Positions 63,438 to 64,000 of a DNA stretch of 64,000 bases are shown in pieces. Each line of letters starts with the position of its first letter. Position 1 is the stretch's first letter. The DNA comes from Megalopta genalis. Taxonomy: Eukaryota > Arthropoda > Insecta > Hymenoptera > Halictidae. The notes below the pieces were generated by a model, which did no database searches, was not told the origin of the DNA, and saw nothing but the letters and a program-made list of their open reading frames with translations. The stretch covers positions 182,501 through 246,500 of the forward strand of contig NW_027476190.1 in assembly GCF_051020955.1 (NCBI RefSeq), read 5' to 3'. The translations under genes and the position numbers were made by a program.

Positions 63438-64000
63438 ATTTACGGCTAAAATAAATTTTTCTAATTTTTTTCAATAACATATTCTTGCTTAAATAACTTT
63501 TTTACATAGGGATTAAGCATTTAGAACGATACATTGTTTAAAATAATGGCACTTTACTCTTGACATTTTACGGTTTTTTCAATTTTCTGAAAAATCCTAT
63601 CATTAGATTTTTTTAAAAATACGATATTCTTGCTTAACTAACGTTTCTACATAGGGATTAAGCATTTAGAACGAAATCTAATGTCAGAAAATGGCACTTT
63701 ACTCTTGACATTTTTCGGTTTTTTCAATTTTCTGGAAAATCCTATCATTAGATTTTTTTAAAAATACGATATTCTTGCTTAACTAACGTTTTTACATAGG
63801 GATTAAGCATTTAGAACGAAATCTAATGTAGGAAAATGGTACTTTACTCTTGACCGGTACGTTGGGACTTTGAAAATATTCGGGCGTTCCAATCGCTCGT
63901 CTGTTGCATCATAGCGCGTCTCGGCGCAATCGACCGATTCGCTCGACCCATTATTTTCGATTTACGGCTAAAATAAATTTTTCTCGTTTTATTCAATAAC
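63438..64000. repeat. Right-edge monomer and start of the next
   Basis: The 63438-63959 unit shares the AATAATGGCAC of the preceding B' monomer but ends in an A tail of the GACCGG/GACCC subtype. The partial unit from 63960 begins with CTCGTTTTATT, the u16 leader, and is cut by the window end. The array therefore continues to the right. Confidence 0.85.

Larger units (their letters stand above)
4169..64000. repeat. Four-level hierarchical satellite: 145-bp subrepeat, 522/500-bp monomer, 16-mer HOR
   Basis: Using the A of ATTTACGGCT as unit boundary, the first is at 4191 and the last at 63960, enclosing 118 complete monomers: 73 of 522 bp, 34 of 500, 7 of 377, 2 of 501, 1 of 667 and 1 of 355. 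These add up exactly to 59,769 bp. Each standard monomer is three 145-bp subrepeats plus an extra 87 bp (A type) or 65 bp (B type). All units point the same way. Private base markers sort monomers into sixteen classes, u1-u16, recurring in the same order; the canonical HOR is 8,097 bp. No transposon, gene or RNA gene interrupts the array, and it runs off the right edge. Confidence 0.97.

Noticed and set aside
1..64000. Telomeric repeat tracts, transposons, tRNA or rRNA genes
   Set aside because: I saw no runs of TTAGG- or TTAGGG-type repeats, no inverted terminal repeats with an open transposase frame, no retrotransposon-like frames, and no tRNA or rRNA-like segments between the tandem arrays.

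Overview
This window contains no gene I can support. From end to end it is tandemly repeated, non-coding DNA: four repeat families lie side by side, all head-to-tail on one strand. The composition is AT-rich, with no rRNA, tRNA, transposon or CRISPR signature. The layout is that of eukaryotic heterochromatic (pericentromeric or centromeric-type) satellite DNA assembled from long reads. I cannot name the species. An arthropod, probably an insect, is a guess from general sequence style only.

Layout. (1) Positions 1-79 hold 2.5 copies of a 31-bp repeat. (2) Positions 173-471 hold a compact minisatellite built on a GCCGCTGG core, with spacing alternating 21 and 22-23 bp; looser, decayed 40-50 bp copies run on to about 760. 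(3) Positions about 880-4168 hold a 173-bp satellite. Its landmark motif recurs from 1011 to 4125 in 18 intervals of exactly 173 bp, with decayed monomers at both edges. (4) From about 4169 to the right end lies a hierarchical satellite of about 60 kb.

Family 4 in detail. The smallest module is a 145-bp subrepeat. Three of them (S1, S2, S3) plus a GC-rich, CpG-rich tail make a monomer. The tail comes in two forms: A gives a 522-bp monomer and B gives a 500-bp monomer. Taking the first A of ATTTACGGCT as unit boundary, I count 118 complete monomers between 4191 and 63960: 73 of 522 bp, 34 of 500 bp, 7 of 377 bp, 2 of 501 bp, 1 of 667 bp and 1 of 355 bp. These sum exactly to the interval. The odd sizes equal a normal monomer plus or minus one 145-bp subrepeat, or plus 1 bp.

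Monomers carry private marker bases that order them into a 16-monomer higher-order repeat (HOR) of 8,097 bp, called u1-u16 below. Two canonical copies are present (40312-48408 and 54339-62435). Five or so shortened or rearranged copies lie to the left, and two 2,965-bp internal-deletion versions lie between the canonical copies. Several monomers are chimeras that locate individual crossover points.

The many short open reading frames are by-products of repetition. The most interesting content is structural: a four-level satellite hierarchy with readable recombination scars, nucleosome-sized periods (145 and 173 bp) and regularly spaced CpG-rich islets. All periods were counted by hand from sequence coordinates; no alignment or database search was possible.
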